Origin: Sulfolobales archaeon | GTDB lineage: Archaea > Thermoproteota > Thermoprotei_A > Sulfolobales > NBVN01 | Direction: 5' to 3' | DNA length: 64,000 bases | Assembly: GCA_026419835.1 (NCBI GenBank) | Contig: JAOAKQ010000003.1 | Coordinates: forward strand, 59,237-123,236 | Shown: positions 63,291 through 64,000 of the stretch, in pieces | Numbering within the stretch: the first letter of the stretch is position 1 | Layout: every line of letters starts with the position of its first letter | The notes under the pieces: model-generated | The model's input: only the letters and a program-made list of their open reading frames with translations | What the model was told of the DNA's origin: nothing | Database searches by the model: none | Position numbers and translations under genes: made by a program

Positions 63291-64000
63291 TTGAGAATAG
63301 TAGTTACTCACACGGACCTAGACGGTGTAGCTTCCGCAGCTATTATAACTCGCGCATTCGGTAGTGTAGATAGATACGTATTCATACAGCCTCAGGCACT
63401 ACCTAGAGCTCTCTCGAGCATCAACTGCTCGAGTGGGTGTGAAATATACATATCCGACCTCAGCCCGAACGGTGAAAGCGTAAGCTCCCTCCTTAAGAAT
63501 TTGAGGAGACTAGCCGGCTCTGGCGCTAGAATATGGTGGTTCGACCACCACGTATGGGACTCAACCTGGATTAAGGAAGTTTTAGGCATTGGCGTGAGGT
63601 TAGTTCAAGATATGTCTACGTGCTCAGCTGGATTAGTATACAGAGAACTCAGTAGTGGCGACACCGTCTCCGAGCGCCTATCGAGAGCGGCGTGTTCTCT
63701 AGATCTGTGGGTATTTGATGACTGGTTGGGGAACTTCCTAGCTAGATACGTTGGCTACAGTAAGAGTGAGAATTGGCGGAGGAAGGTTACCGCTAAGCTT
63801 TCATCAGGTTCTCTACTGGATAGGGGAATCGCTGAGGTTGTTGAAGATAGTGTTGATAGAGAGCTGAAGATTCTATCTGAAGCTTTAAGAAAGTGCGGTA
63901 TTAGCGATATCTGTGGAATTAAGACGGTACACTACTACAAGTCAGTTAGAGACCACGTAACGTCCTACATAGCGGCGCTTCTAATGGCTAGATACGGAGC
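63291..64000 (+). CDS. DHH-family phosphoesterase-like protein (partial, runs off window end)
   Basis: LRIVVTHTDLDGVASAAIITRAFG...IYISDLSPN...IWWFDHHVWD. Confidence 0.75.
   Translation, partial: MRIVVTHTDLDGVASAAIITRAFGSVDRYVFIQPQALPRALSSINCSSGCEIYISDLSPNGESVSSLLKNLRRLAGSGARIWWFDHHVWDSTWIKEVLGIGVRLVQDMSTCSAGLVYRELSSGDTVSERLSRAACSLDLWVFDDWLGNFLARYVGYSKSENWRRKVTAKLSSGSLLDRGIAEVVEDSVDRELKILSEALRKCGISDICGIKTVHYYKSVRDHVTSYIAALLMARYG

Overview
This 64-kb window is a gene-dense archaeal chromosome segment. Gene order and content point to Thermoproteota/Crenarchaeota: the S13-S4-S11-rpoD-L18e-L13-S9-rpoN-S2 cluster, the rpoH-B-A'-A''-L30e-nusA-S12 cluster, MCM next to GINS, fibrillarin-Nop5, class II LysRS and a crenarchaeal-type SSB. 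It is mostly core informational and metabolic genes. I found 5 tRNA genes (Leu-CAG and Cys-GCA with very short introns; Val-CAC, Ile-GAT and Lys-TTT without), an SRP/7S RNA gene, and no CRISPR array, IS element or prophage. The items most worth a second look are: (1) a mevalonate-branch cluster (UbiD-type decarboxylase, aconitase-X large subunit, DUF126 small subunit) in which the small subunit is fused in one ORF to a thymidylate kinase; (2) a membrane-domain/CRTI-type flavoprotein locus split into three ORFs, apparently by two one-base slips in homopolymers; (3) a KsgA/RsmA gene whose conserved N-terminus is in frame but has no canonical start codon; (4) a 13-bp copy of the tRNA-Ile 3' end 76 bp downstream, like a vestigial att site; (5) perfect palindromes at 1431-1462, 39870-39887 and 49510-49531, the last forming a symmetric bidirectional promoter candidate; (6) a ferredoxin lacking one expected cluster cysteine, in an operon with a two-domain zinc protein and a 2-oxoacid:ferredoxin oxidoreductase. 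No clear new defence or mobile system is present. All calls are by eye, with no database search.
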